18,286 nt of DNA from Hyphomicrobiales bacterium (GCA_021775795.1 JAJFHB010000102.1:1-18286); one strand, 5' to 3'. Positions 7,627-15,438 are shown, numbered from the stretch's first letter. Translations and numbers: made by a program. Notes: a model not told the origin generated them from the sequence alone.

Positions 7627-8873
7627 GGCTTCATCTCCAGCGTCTCGGTTGAATTGGCTGCGGCAAGCACCGCATTACACAATACATTACATCCGGCTTC
7701 GCAATCCTTCGGCGTCGCGTTTTCAAGTTCGTTGTGGCTGATGCCGTTCTCACAGGGAATGAACACCATGGTGGTGGGGACAACTTTGGCCATGTGGCAG
7801 GCATCGTGACCTGCTCCAGAAACAATGTCCATGTGCCCGATGCCCATGCTTTCAGCCGCTGTTCGAACATAGCCAACAAGCGTTGGGTGGAACGGTACGC
7901 GGGCGATCGATACGTTGGCGTTCAAATCATACTCAAGACGATTTTCTTCAGCAATTGCACCAACGGCAGCCTCAAAGCGCGAGGTCATTTCCTCAAGCTC
8001 TTCTTCAGATTCGTGTCGAAAGTCCACGGTCATGTCCACGGCGCCCGGTATGACATTCGGTGAGGCTGGGTAAGGCGTGATGCAGCCGACTGTACCGCGG
8101 CCACCTTCAACGCCATTGGCAATTTCCCGTATTGCGAGGACTGCGTGGGCCGCGCCAACAAGCGCATCGCGCCTTGAGGCCATGGGCGTTGGCCCCGCAT
8201 GTGCTTCCAGACCTGTAAAATTGAGTGTGTACCACTGTTGTGCAAAGGCTCCGGTGACGACGCCTACCTGCAGGTTCTTCTCTTCAAGAATAGGACCTTG
8301 CTCAATGTGAGCTTCGAAATAGCTGTGTACCGGATAAGACCACAGACCAAGGTCGCCCTTGTATCCGATATCGTCCAGGCCGGATTCTGCTGTGCCTGTT
8401 GGTGTCGCCATGGCGTAGGCATCTGTCAGTGAAAGCGCGCCGGTAAAGACCTCTGAGCCAATCATGGGTTTGAGGATGGCGCCTTCCTCGTTGGTCCAAT
8501 TCACCACTTCAATCGGACGTTCAGTTTCGATGCCGCCGTCATTGAGGGAACGCATGATCTCGAGGCCGGCAAGAACGCCATAGGCGCCGTCATACTTGCC
8601 ACCTGTTGGCTGGCTGTCGAGATGGCTGCCGACCATAACCGGCGGCAGACTGTTATCGCGGCCTGGCCGGCGTGCGAACATGTTGCCGAACTTGTCCACC
8701 TTCACGGTGAGACCTGCGCTCTCGCACCAGGATGTGAAAAGATCGCGCGAACGGCGATCTTCATCAGTGAACGAAATACGATTGACGCCGCCCTTGGGCG
8801 TTGCGCCGATCTCCGCCATCTCCATGAGAGCGGCCCAAAGCCGTTCACCGTTGACCCTGATATTTTCGTGCAT
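7623..8873 (-). CDS. M20-family amidohydrolase (N-carbamoyl-amino acid / allantoate amidohydrolase type)
   Basis: About 416 residues, matching the hydantoinase/carbamoylase branch of peptidase family M20, binuclear metal enzymes that hydrolyse N-carbamoyl amino acids, ureidopropionate or allantoate. Visible motifs (ATG numbering) are GSHLDSQPTGGKYDGAYGV with ligands H84 and D95, WTNEEGA with E129/E130, EAHIEQGP with H189, the dimerisation-domain HAGPTPM with H226, SPNVIPG, SGAGHDA and the final ligand His in GISHNELE (about H380). The ATG at 8873 is preferred over an in-frame GTG at 8900 because AAAGGG lies 9 bases upstream and family members begin at about this point. It is the promoter-proximal gene of the six-gene operon and overlaps the aminotransferase by 4 bp. 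No hydantoinase or allantoinase gene is nearby, so its substrate may not come from pyrimidines or purines. Confidence 0.9.
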   Translation of the reverse strand: MHENIRVNGERLWAALMEMAEIGATPKGGVNRISFTDEDRRSRDLFTSWCESAGLTVKVDKFGNMFARRPGRDNSLPPVMVGSHLDSQPTGGKYDGAYGVLAGLEIMRSLNDGGIETERPIEVVNWTNEEGAILKPMIGSEVFTGALSLTDAYAMATPTGTAESGLDDIGYKGDLGLWSYPVHSYFEAHIEQGPILEEKNLQVGVVTGAFAQQWYTLNFTGLEAHAGPTPMASRRDALVGAAHAVLAIREIANGVEGGRGTVGCITPYPASPNVIPGAVDMTVDFRHESEEELEEMTSRFEAAVGAIAEENRLEYDLNANVSIARVPFHPTLVGYVRTAAESMGIGHMDIVSGAGHDACHMAKVVPTTMVFIPCENGISHNELENATPKDCEAGCNVLCNAVLAAANSTETLEMKP

Positions 8874-8952
8874 GAAGTCCCACCCTTTATGTTTGAGCAC
8901 CGGATGCTATTGAGGCAAAGATTGCGTGTCCACCCAATCGGCCCTCGCTACA

Positions 8953-8971
8953 TGGCGTTAAATTGACGCCA
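8953..8971. promoter_or_regulatory. Candidate operator dyad between divergent units
   Basis: TGGCGT-N7-ACGCCA is a perfect 6-bp inverted repeat with a 7-base, AT-rich centre. It lies in the 227-bp intergenic region between the M20-led operon (minus strand) and the M24 gene (plus strand), 80 bp upstream of the operon's first ATG. The size and spacing suit a dimeric helix-turn-helix repressor or activator that could control both directions. It does not match the dyads found next to the LysR gene in this window, so a different regulator, not encoded here, is likely. Clear -35/-10 boxes could not be assigned by eye in this region. Confidence 0.45.
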
Positions 8972-9100
8972 CCCCGAAATAAATATGCCTCGCTCGTTTC
9001 GTTTGAACGCTTGCGCGAACCTGCCCGCTGTTTATTGTTTGCACGCTCTCAATAACGGCCCGTGTCGAGGCTTTACATACCTATAGAGGGGTAGCAAACA

Positions 9101-10252
9101 ATGACGCTCCATTTCACGGAAAGCGAATTTTCCGAGCGGCAAGCCCGCGTGTGCAAAAAAATGTCCGCTCTCGGCCTCGACGGCCTTTTGATGTTCAAGC
9201 AGGAAAGCATGTTTTACCTGACCGGATATGACACCGGCGGCTTCAGCATGTTCCAGGGCATGTACATGACTGCCGATGGTCGCATGGCACTTTTGACCCG
9301 CACGGCCGACCGCTTACAGTCGAAAATGACGTCGGTGCTCAAGGACATTCGCATCTGGTACGACAAGGAAGGCGCAAACCCGGCGATCGATCTGCGCGAA
9401 ATGATGCGCGACTATGATGCCGAGGGGAAGAAGATCGGCGTCGAGTACCATGCCTTCGGATTGACGGCCCAGCGCGGCAAACTGGTTGATGCAGCCCTCG
9501 ATGGGTTCTGCGATGTGATTGATGGATCTGATGTCGTGCGGGAAGTTCGCCTGGTCAAAAGCCCGGCGGAACTCGTCTATGTGCGCAAGGCGGGCGAACT
9601 CTGCGATGCGGCATGGGATGTGGCCAACAAGAAATCTGTACCGGGCGTGTTCCTTGGCGATGTCTACGGAGAGATGATGAACGTCATCATGAGCGGGGAT
9701 GGTGATCCAAGCGCCAGCCGCTGGCCCATGGGCGCCGGCGAGAATGCCATGCTCGTGCGTTATCACACGGGCAAGGAGACCGTTGGCCCGCAGGATCAGG
9801 TATTGCATGAGTTTGCTGCGGCCTACCGGCATTACCACGCCTGCGCCATGAGCGTCGTGGCAACCGGCAAGGTGACGGAAAAACAGCTCGACATGCAAAA
9901 GGCCTGCGCCGAAGCGCTTGACCATGTGGAAGCGACATTACGTGCCGGAAACACCGTGGGCGATCTCTATGATGCGCATTGTGAAGTGTTTGACCGCACG
10001 GGCTATGGGCACGCAAAGCTCGCGGCCTGCGGCTACACACTCGGGATCGCCTATCCGCCCAGCTGGATGGACTGGCCGATGATCTGGAAGGACAATCCGC
10101 AAGTGCTCGAGCCCGGCATGGTCTTCTTCATGCACATGATCCTGCTTGATGACACCACCGGATTGAGCGTGTCGCTCGGCGAAACCGCAATCATAACGGA
10201 CGGCGCCTGCGAGCCGATCTGTCATGCGCCGCGGGAACTGGTGGTGAACTGA
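9101..10252 (+). CDS. M24-family creatinase/ectoine hydrolase-like protein
   Basis: A 383-residue protein with the two-domain creatinase/prolidase architecture: an N-terminal creatinase domain (about 1-150) and a C-terminal pita-bread domain (about 155-383). The ligand positions of true aminopeptidase P enzymes are altered. The region of the paired Asp reads HEFAAAYRHYH (236-246), the usual GHG-type His motif is replaced by CGYTLGIAYPP (310-320), and the Glu after LEPGM is replaced by FFMHM. Only a final GE (E361) is kept. This points to a metal-independent hydrolase of the creatinase or ectoine hydrolase (DoeA/EutD) type, which open amidine or guanidine groups, rather than a peptidase. The YRHYH and GIAYPPSW segments resemble DoeA as I recall that family. 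GAGGGG lies 9 bases upstream of the ATG. It is divergent from the M20-led operon and converges on ureohydrolase C. Confidence 0.85.
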   Translation: MTLHFTESEFSERQARVCKKMSALGLDGLLMFKQESMFYLTGYDTGGFSMFQGMYMTADGRMALLTRTADRLQSKMTSVLKDIRIWYDKEGANPAIDLREMMRDYDAEGKKIGVEYHAFGLTAQRGKLVDAALDGFCDVIDGSDVVREVRLVKSPAELVYVRKAGELCDAAWDVANKKSVPGVFLGDVYGEMMNVIMSGDGDPSASRWPMGAGENAMLVRYHTGKETVGPQDQVLHEFAAAYRHYHACAMSVVATGKVTEKQLDMQKACAEALDHVEATLRAGNTVGDLYDAHCEVFDRTGYGHAKLAACGYTLGIAYPPSWMDWPMIWKDNPQVLEPGMVFFMHMILLDDTTGLSVSLGETAIITDGACEPICHAPRELVVN

Positions 10253-10264
10253 GGCTTTTGCAGC

Positions 10265-11320
10265 TTAAACTGACTTGCCGCCGACCGATGGCGAGTAGAC
10301 CATGAGCGAAAGGATTTCGAACAGGATCTGAGCGCCGGCCTGAGCGGTCGTTGTGTTGGCGTCGTAGGACGGCGCCACTTCGACAACATCGCCCGCAACA
10401 ATATCGAGGCCTTTCATACCGCGGAGCAGCGCCATTGCTTCGCGGGTTGTCAGGCCGCCCACTTCCGGCGTTCCTGTCCCTGGCGCATAAGCCGGGTCAA
10501 GACTGTCGACATCGAAGGAAACATAGGTCGGCCCCTCTCCGACGACCTCGCGGGCCTTTTCGATGACCGCTGCCAGGCCCACCTCTTGCAGTTCATGAGC
10601 ATGGATGACCGTCATGCCGCTGTCATAGGAAAACTCCCACAGATATTCTGCAGGCCCGCGAATGCCGATCTGGATGGTGCGCTTGGGATCAAGCACGCCA
10701 TCAAGCACTGCATGGCGGAAAGGGCCACCGTGGTGAAACTTCTCACAATCGAATGCGCCCGCAGTGTCGCAATGAGCGTCAATGTGGATCATGCCAACCG
10801 GCTGCTCTTTGCCGACGGCTTGCAACAGAGGGTGAGAGACTGAGTGATCTCCTCCTATCGACAGTGGTGCAACGCCACTTTTGAGGATTTGGCTTGCCCA
10901 CGCTTCGATGTCCTCGTGGCACATGTCGAGCTTAAAGCGCGAACGAAACGGCACATCGCCAATGTCAGCAACGCGCAATTCGGAAAGTGGAGCGCAATCC
11001 AGCACCTCATTATAAGGGCCAATACGTTCCACATTTCGTACAGCGCGCGGGCCGTATCGCGAGCCGGCGCGGTTGGTGACGGCAAGATCCATTGGCACTC
11101 CCATCAGCGCCACCTGCAGATCTCCAAAGTCTGGATTTGCCGGGTCAATCACATGTTGCGGTGCTGACATGAACGTCGAGATGCCAGCAAACGGCGCAGC
11201 ACGGGTGCCGCTCTCGTTAAAGACCGTGTCGGCCACTTTGCGGAAATGCGGATTGAAGATCTCGCCCCCGTGCGCCTCGGCGTATCTATCGCGAAGTCGC
11301 TTCAGTTCCTGCTCATCCAT
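10265..11320 (-). CDS. Ureohydrolase (agmatinase-like) C with N-terminal extension
   Basis: A 351-residue arginase/agmatinase-family enzyme. The metal ligands are complete: GGDHS (H159), DAHCD (D181, H183, D185) and DVDSLDP (D270, D272), followed by PGTGTPEVGGL and VVEVAPSYD. It is about 30 residues longer at the N-terminus than ureohydrolase B. The extension starts with a charged helix (DEQELKRLRDRY) and leads into PFAGISTFM, which is typical of the agmatinase side of the family. AAGGA lies 8 bases upstream of the ATG. The gene follows the DMT transporter by 39 bp on the minus strand, so the two are probably co-transcribed and the transporter may carry its substrate or product. B and C share landmarks such as DPKRTIQIG and GPTYV/I but differ in active-site loops, suggesting different substrates. 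Which guanidino compound it cleaves is unknown. Confidence 0.92.
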   Translation of the reverse strand: MDEQELKRLRDRYAEAHGGEIFNPHFRKVADTVFNESGTRAAPFAGISTFMSAPQHVIDPANPDFGDLQVALMGVPMDLAVTNRAGSRYGPRAVRNVERIGPYNEVLDCAPLSELRVADIGDVPFRSRFKLDMCHEDIEAWASQILKSGVAPLSIGGDHSVSHPLLQAVGKEQPVGMIHIDAHCDTAGAFDCEKFHHGGPFRHAVLDGVLDPKRTIQIGIRGPAEYLWEFSYDSGMTVIHAHELQEVGLAAVIEKAREVVGEGPTYVSFDVDSLDPAYAPGTGTPEVGGLTTREAMALLRGMKGLDIVAGDVVEVAPSYDANTTTAQAGAQILFEILSLMVYSPSVGGKSV

Positions 11321-11359
11321 TGGCTCAATCCTTCATCCACAAATCCTGGAGGCGGCGTT

Positions 11360-12262
11360 TTAGCGCCGCTTTTGTGCTGCAACCGGAACAACGGGCACCT
11401 GCCGCCGCGTTTCACGGTAAGTAATATAGAGGCCGGCAGCAATGATGATCGGGGCGCCGATCCAGACTTCGACCTCAGGCTTTTCCTGCCAGATCAGCCA
11501 GCCCCAAAGGCTGCCCCATACCAGTGCTGTATATTCGAATGTCGCGTTTATCGCCGCGGGCACCAGTCGGTAAGCCACGATGACCAGAAAATGTGCAGCA
11601 CCTCCAACAAATCCGAGCACCGCAAAAAGCCATAGCTCTGATACCTGAGGCGTCTGCCAGGTCAACGCGGCCATGGGCGCAAAAGCCACAAAGGCGACAA
11701 CGGTTGTGTAAGTGAATATGGCTGTGTTGGTTTCGGTCGCCGCAATTCGACGGGTGTAAAGAACGGCCAGCGCAAACACGAACGCGGATACAATCACCAG
11801 GAAGGCTGCCGACTGAAACGTATCAGAGCCCGGTTGCACAATGATCAGCATGCCAACGAAACCAACGCCGACCGCTCCCCAGCGGTGCGGTCCGACCCGT
11901 TCCCCTAGTATAGGCCAGGAGAGCGCCGTGATGAAAAGCGGTGCTGAGAACGCCACAGCAATAGCCTCAGCGAGAGGCATCAATGCCAGCGCCCAGAAAA
12001 AGAAGAACAGCGCTGCTGCCATGAGCAAGCCGCGGAGGATGTGGGCAAAGGGACGTTTGGTGCGCAAACCGGCGCCGCGCGTAAAGTAGATTACAAGCAA
12101 GGCCGGGATGAGGCCAAACAGATAGCGCAGGAAGACGGTTTGGCCAGGATCATACCCGAGAATGCCGATCTGCTTGGCCGCAACATCGACCATGGTGAAG
12201 ATGAAGACCGCAACGGCCATCGTCGCAATGCCGCGCGATACATTTCCTCCCGCAGCTTCCAT
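11360..12262 (-). CDS. EamA/DMT-family transporter
   Basis: A 300-residue integral membrane protein with about ten hydrophobic segments arranged as two EamA repeats, the standard layout of drug/metabolite transporters. The first repeat ends near ALSWPILGERVGPHRWGAVG and carries the family's mid-protein Gly-Glu motif; the second contains SLWGWLIWQEKPEVEVWIG at the equivalent position. The short C-terminal tail is basic. The ATG at 12262 is preferred over an in-frame TTG at 12268 because AAGGA lies 8 bases before it. It sits between a small membrane protein gene (105 bp upstream) and ureohydrolase C (39 bp downstream) on the same strand. Members of this family mostly export amino acids and metabolites, so it could remove a product such as an amine. 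The substrate cannot be told. Confidence 0.9.
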   Translation of the reverse strand: MEAAGGNVSRGIATMAVAVFIFTMVDVAAKQIGILGYDPGQTVFLRYLFGLIPALLVIYFTRGAGLRTKRPFAHILRGLLMAAALFFFFWALALMPLAEAIAVAFSAPLFITALSWPILGERVGPHRWGAVGVGFVGMLIIVQPGSDTFQSAAFLVIVSAFVFALAVLYTRRIAATETNTAIFTYTTVVAFVAFAPMAALTWQTPQVSELWLFAVLGFVGGAAHFLVIVAYRLVPAAINATFEYTALVWGSLWGWLIWQEKPEVEVWIGAPIIIAAGLYITYRETRRQVPVVPVAAQKRR

Positions 12263-12367
12263 CGACAATATCCTTTTGCGTTCAGATCCGGACCTCTATC
12301 CGGCTCTACAGGCGGCAAGCCCTTCTGTCCAGAATTCCATTTCACAACATGCCGGGTGCAGAAGGAG

Positions 12368-12772
12368 TTATCTGGCTGCCGGCCGGGCCACAATGCCGTA
12401 GATCAGCAGCCCCCACCCCAACAGCGCCTTGCTGTGTTCTGATAAGGTATTGGAACCGCTAAAAGCCAGAGTAGTCATAGCATCGACGGGAGATGGCGGT
12501 GTCTGCACGACAATTTGCCAGGGCAGGCCTTCGATGATCGCTTGGTAGTAAAGGTAATAGAGCTGTGGAGAGAGCCAGAGAAAACTCCAGTAGAGCGCCA
12601 GGGAAATGGAAACGCGTATGCCCCAGCTCCTAAATCCACCCCGCACGGCGCACGTTATGAAGAGCGCCCGAGCAAAGAGGAAAAGACAGACGGCGAGCAA
12701 CACTGACAGAACCGCAAGACCGATCTGGCCTGCAGACGTCAGCGTAAAAAAGGAATCTTCCCGATACATCAT
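12368..12772 (-). CDS. Small hypothetical membrane protein
   Basis: A 134-residue protein I do not recognise. It has hydrophobic segments at about residues 15-41, 51-76 and 116-128, the second rich in Tyr, Trp and Leu, with a basic loop (VRGGFRSWGIR) between the first two, so three membrane passes are likely. Between segments two and three is a roughly 40-residue polar stretch containing TPPSPVDAMTT. The frame lies in a gap of the right size between the sulfotransferase and DMT genes on their strand, and its composition is that of a real membrane protein rather than an antisense shadow. However, the ribosome binding site is weak: AGGAA is about 15 bases upstream of the ATG. A start at the second Met is equally possible. 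No function is proposed. Confidence 0.6.
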   Translation of the reverse strand: MMYREDSFFTLTSAGQIGLAVLSVLLAVCLFLFARALFITCAVRGGFRSWGIRVSISLALYWSFLWLSPQLYYLYYQAIIEGLPWQIVVQTPPSPVDAMTTLAFSGSNTLSEHSKALLGWGLLIYGIVARPAAR

Positions 12773-12812
12773 TCAAGTGTGGCGCGATTCCTGAGAAAAG
12801 AAAAAAGCGTCT

Positions 12813-13712
12813 TTAAAGGCTGCCGGTGAGGAGCCAGTCGGCGCATTGACTACCCAGTTCACTCACAGCCTTGCGCTCGTAAGCATCACTGTCTTCCGCA
12901 CTCAGCAGATCGCGCCAACGGCCATTGGTGCCTTTGTGAACAAATGTCTCTGCACCGCCATCCCAGAAGGCACCTCCCAAAGGCACACTCGCCGAGGCGT
13001 TTGCTTTCATGTAGCCAAAACTGCAGTGCTCCAGGATCGTCTCCCATGTGCTTTCGTCGATGGAGATGTCGAGGAAGGTTGCAATGCGGCGAATTTCGCC
13101 CGGCATGTCGGCTTTCAATTCAGCAAAATGCACGGGCATAACGTTGGGCAAATCTTTGATCTCCCACCACGATCTCACGTTCTCCCAGAAAGGCCAGAAG
13201 GGATAGCCATCCTGTTCCAGCCACTGGCGAAAGTAATCGACCACATTATCCAAAGGGGGCCCGATTTGGGGGCCCACAAGCCCGGGTGTCAGATTGAGCG
13301 CGTCGTACCAGCTCTGATTTGCATTGGCGTGGTGATTGTACAGGCTCCAGACCACGTCACGACCGTCTCTTCCAATGTAGATGTATTTTGCCTTCGGAGA
13401 AAAAACGAGCGCATCAACCGGCAGATGCGATTTTAGAAATCGCCGATGTGTCTGGGCCTCGACTTCCGGCAGTTTCACTTCCTTCGGCGGCACCCGCAAG
13501 TCGAGCCACGGTGACATTTCAGCGACTGGCAACCCTTCCTCTCCCTTGAAGATGAGTTGGCAGATGATCTGCTGAAGCCAGGTGGTGCCTGCCTTCCCGT
13601 AGGTCGCAATGATGATGTCGTCATCACGAAACTGCAGGTCATTCCAGATCGTTGAATCAAAGTGATGGCTGTGAAACTCGCGCCGTTTTTGCGGCCAGTT
13701 GATGTTGCTCAT
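12813..13712 (-). CDS. PAPS-dependent sulfotransferase (cytosolic SULT-like)
   Basis: A roughly 299-residue sulfotransferase that would move sulfate from 3'-phosphoadenylyl sulfate (PAPS) to a hydroxyl or amine of a small molecule. With numbering from the upstream start at 13772, the 5'-phosphosulfate loop is TYGKAGTTWLQQ (57-68; canonical YPKSGTTW), the catalytic His is in KSHLPVD (H116), the 3'-phosphate site is YIGRDGRDVVWS (R135, S143), and the C-terminal PAPS motif is VHKGTNGRWRDLL (278-290). The start at 13712 (MSNINWPQ) is chosen because similar proteins begin here and GAAGG lies 5 bases upstream; an in-frame ATG at 13772 adds 20 residues. There is no signal peptide. The gene follows MttB homologue 1 on the same strand. 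A sulfotransferase is unexpected in a catabolic cluster; it may modify a substrate-derived alcohol, but the acceptor is unknown. Confidence 0.9.
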   Translation of the reverse strand: MSNINWPQKRREFHSHHFDSTIWNDLQFRDDDIIIATYGKAGTTWLQQIICQLIFKGEEGLPVAEMSPWLDLRVPPKEVKLPEVEAQTHRRFLKSHLPVDALVFSPKAKYIYIGRDGRDVVWSLYNHHANANQSWYDALNLTPGLVGPQIGPPLDNVVDYFRQWLEQDGYPFWPFWENVRSWWEIKDLPNVMPVHFAELKADMPGEIRRIATFLDISIDESTWETILEHCSFGYMKANASASVPLGGAFWDGGAETFVHKGTNGRWRDLLSAEDSDAYERKAVSELGSQCADWLLTGSL

Positions 13713-13817
13713 ATCTGCCTTCACTGCTGACAGCTCCCGCTGCAGCAGGCTCCAATAAACTGGATACAGCATGAACAGTTCACCCTTCTCAAGAAAGGCA
13801 AATTTCCGTGTCCCAAT

Positions 13818-15377
13818 TCAGGGTCGCATGTAGCGGCGTGGCAGTTTGATATCGAGGCGTTCGCGGATTTTTGCATCCGTTGCCGAGTCAATGTGAGAGG
13901 GATAGTGCGAGGAGAGAATTTCCTTCTTCAGCGCTATGGCATTTTCAATGATGTCGGGTTTCTCCGCTTCGTTCCATTCTTTCGGGCTCATGCGGTTACC
14001 AAGCTTGGGGTAAACATACTCGGTCTGCATGAGATCGAGTGTCTGCGAATGGCCAAGGAAATGCCCCGGCCCTTCCATACACACCTCAGTGATCACGGCT
14101 GTTGCAAGGGTTTCATCCGTTACCTCAATGCCGCGCACATTACGGTTCACCGCGCCGATCATGTCGTTATCGATCAGAAGGCTTTCGTGACAGAATCCGA
14201 GCAGGCTGGCGTGCATGCCAACGGATTCATAAACCATGTTCAAACCGGAAACGCCCGCAAGCCCGGCGGTCAGGCCCTTTTCGTAACCGGCCTGGATGTC
14301 TGGCATCTTGCTGTCGCTCATACCAGCAGCGGAGCCGGTGGAGAGCTTGTAAAACTGCCCCATCTGGGCACAGGCCGCCGTCAGAAGGGCCTGCTCACCA
14401 CTGCCGCCTGACATGGCACCAGTGCGTAAATCCGAAACGAACGGCCATGGCCCCATGATGCACGGGGCGCCAGGAACAATGGCATTCACATAAACCAGTC
14501 CGGCGAGACACTCGGCCACTTCCTGCACAACCGCACCAGCAAGGGCTGCCGGGCTCGTCGCTCCTGCCTGACCGGCTGCAAGCAGCAGCACAGGCATACC
14601 GCCCCGCACCGCCACTTCCAGACAGCGGCAGGCGTCTTCTGCGAACTTCATCGGTGGAACCACAAAGCAGCAGGACATGGAGACGAAGGGACGCGCCCGC
14701 CACGCCTCTTCGCTGCCTGCCACATAGTGCAGCATATGGAACGCCTCATCGAGATGATGAGGTTCAACGAAGCTTGTGCCTACGTGTTTGGAGGTGCCGG
14801 AAATGCAGGCGTAGCAAGTGTTGATATCGAGATCCATGGGGTCTTCCATGTCTCTGGCGACAACAGAACGCTGATAGAAGTGAATATGATCGCAAGTATC
14901 AACGATACGACCGGCATCGTAGAGGTCGGTCAAAACGGACTCACGGTAGGTGTTGGTTTCCGGTTCCGCGATGTGGACGGCAGCACCGGCTGTGCCGAAA
15001 TAGACGCGCGAGCCATGCGGTGACAGATCGTGCTGCGGGTCCTGACCGCACAGGATGAAATCGCGGTTGGCATTAGCGACCATGTCTTCGACAACGGCGC
15101 GCGGAATTCGAATGCGCCCGTCGCTTCCCATAATGGCACCGACAGACGTCAGGTACTCTTCACAGCTTGGGATAACCGTTGAGAGACCGATGTTTTCCAA
15201 AAGGACGAGCGCCGCCTCGTGAATTCGCTGAATGTCGCGCTCGCTCAAAGGACGATACTGCCCGCCAATCATGCCGGGTTTTACCGCGGCCTGTTCCCGT
15301 GGAATGGGTGCAGCACGAAGGGCCCGTCGCGCATCCCGTCCGCCGCGCCGGCGGCTTGTGTCCTCAGCAACGCTCAT
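13818..15377 (-). CDS. MttB-superfamily methyltransferase homologue 1 (non-pyrrolysine)
   Basis: A 519-residue member of the trimethylamine methyltransferase (MttB) superfamily, TIM-barrel proteins that move a methyl group from a methylated amine to a corrinoid protein. Conserved segments include AALAGAVVQEVAECLAGLV (277-295), VPGAPCIMGPWP (301-312), GMSDSKMPDIQAGYEKGL (352-369) and EGPGHFLGHSQTL (435-447). The frame is uninterrupted with no amber codon, so it is of the pyrrolysine-free type, for which the glycine-betaine methyltransferase MtgB is the known model. The N-terminus carries an Arg/Gly-rich tail (RRRGGRDARRALR). AAGGA lies 8 bases upstream of the ATG. It is transcribed divergently from the LysR gene and heads a minus-strand group that continues with the sulfotransferase. 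No corrinoid protein is encoded in the window. The substrate is probably a quaternary or methylated amine, but this is not proven. Confidence 0.9.
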   Translation of the reverse strand: MSVAEDTSRRRGGRDARRALRAAPIPREQAAVKPGMIGGQYRPLSERDIQRIHEAALVLLENIGLSTVIPSCEEYLTSVGAIMGSDGRIRIPRAVVEDMVANANRDFILCGQDPQHDLSPHGSRVYFGTAGAAVHIAEPETNTYRESVLTDLYDAGRIVDTCDHIHFYQRSVVARDMEDPMDLDINTCYACISGTSKHVGTSFVEPHHLDEAFHMLHYVAGSEEAWRARPFVSMSCCFVVPPMKFAEDACRCLEVAVRGGMPVLLLAAGQAGATSPAALAGAVVQEVAECLAGLVYVNAIVPGAPCIMGPWPFVSDLRTGAMSGGSGEQALLTAACAQMGQFYKLSTGSAAGMSDSKMPDIQAGYEKGLTAGLAGVSGLNMVYESVGMHASLLGFCHESLLIDNDMIGAVNRNVRGIEVTDETLATAVITEVCMEGPGHFLGHSQTLDLMQTEYVYPKLGNRMSPKEWNEAEKPDIIENAIALKKEILSSHYPSHIDSATDAKIRERLDIKLPRRYMRP

Positions 15378-15438
15378 CTCAATGGTCCTTCATGAAAGGA
15401 TGGATTCCAAATTAGATTCTCTGCCCTATTGCGCCCCA

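Noticed and set aside
7165..7809. Plus-strand frame (214 codons) spanning the aminotransferase/M20 junction
   Set aside because: Antisense to two overlapping genes with clear motifs; no ribosome binding site and no domain.
9314..9925. Minus-strand frame (203 codons) within the M24 gene
   Set aside because: His-rich antisense shadow of a well-supported coding frame.
12790..12815. Intrinsic terminator after the sulfotransferase gene
   Set aside because: On the minus strand a T-rich run follows the stop, but the only stems nearby are 4 bp and not adjacent to the run, so it is not convincing.
15330..15377. Arg-rich N-terminus of MttB homologue 1 as a Tat signal
   Set aside because: No hydrophobic segment or AxA-type cleavage site follows the arginines; the protein should be cytosolic.
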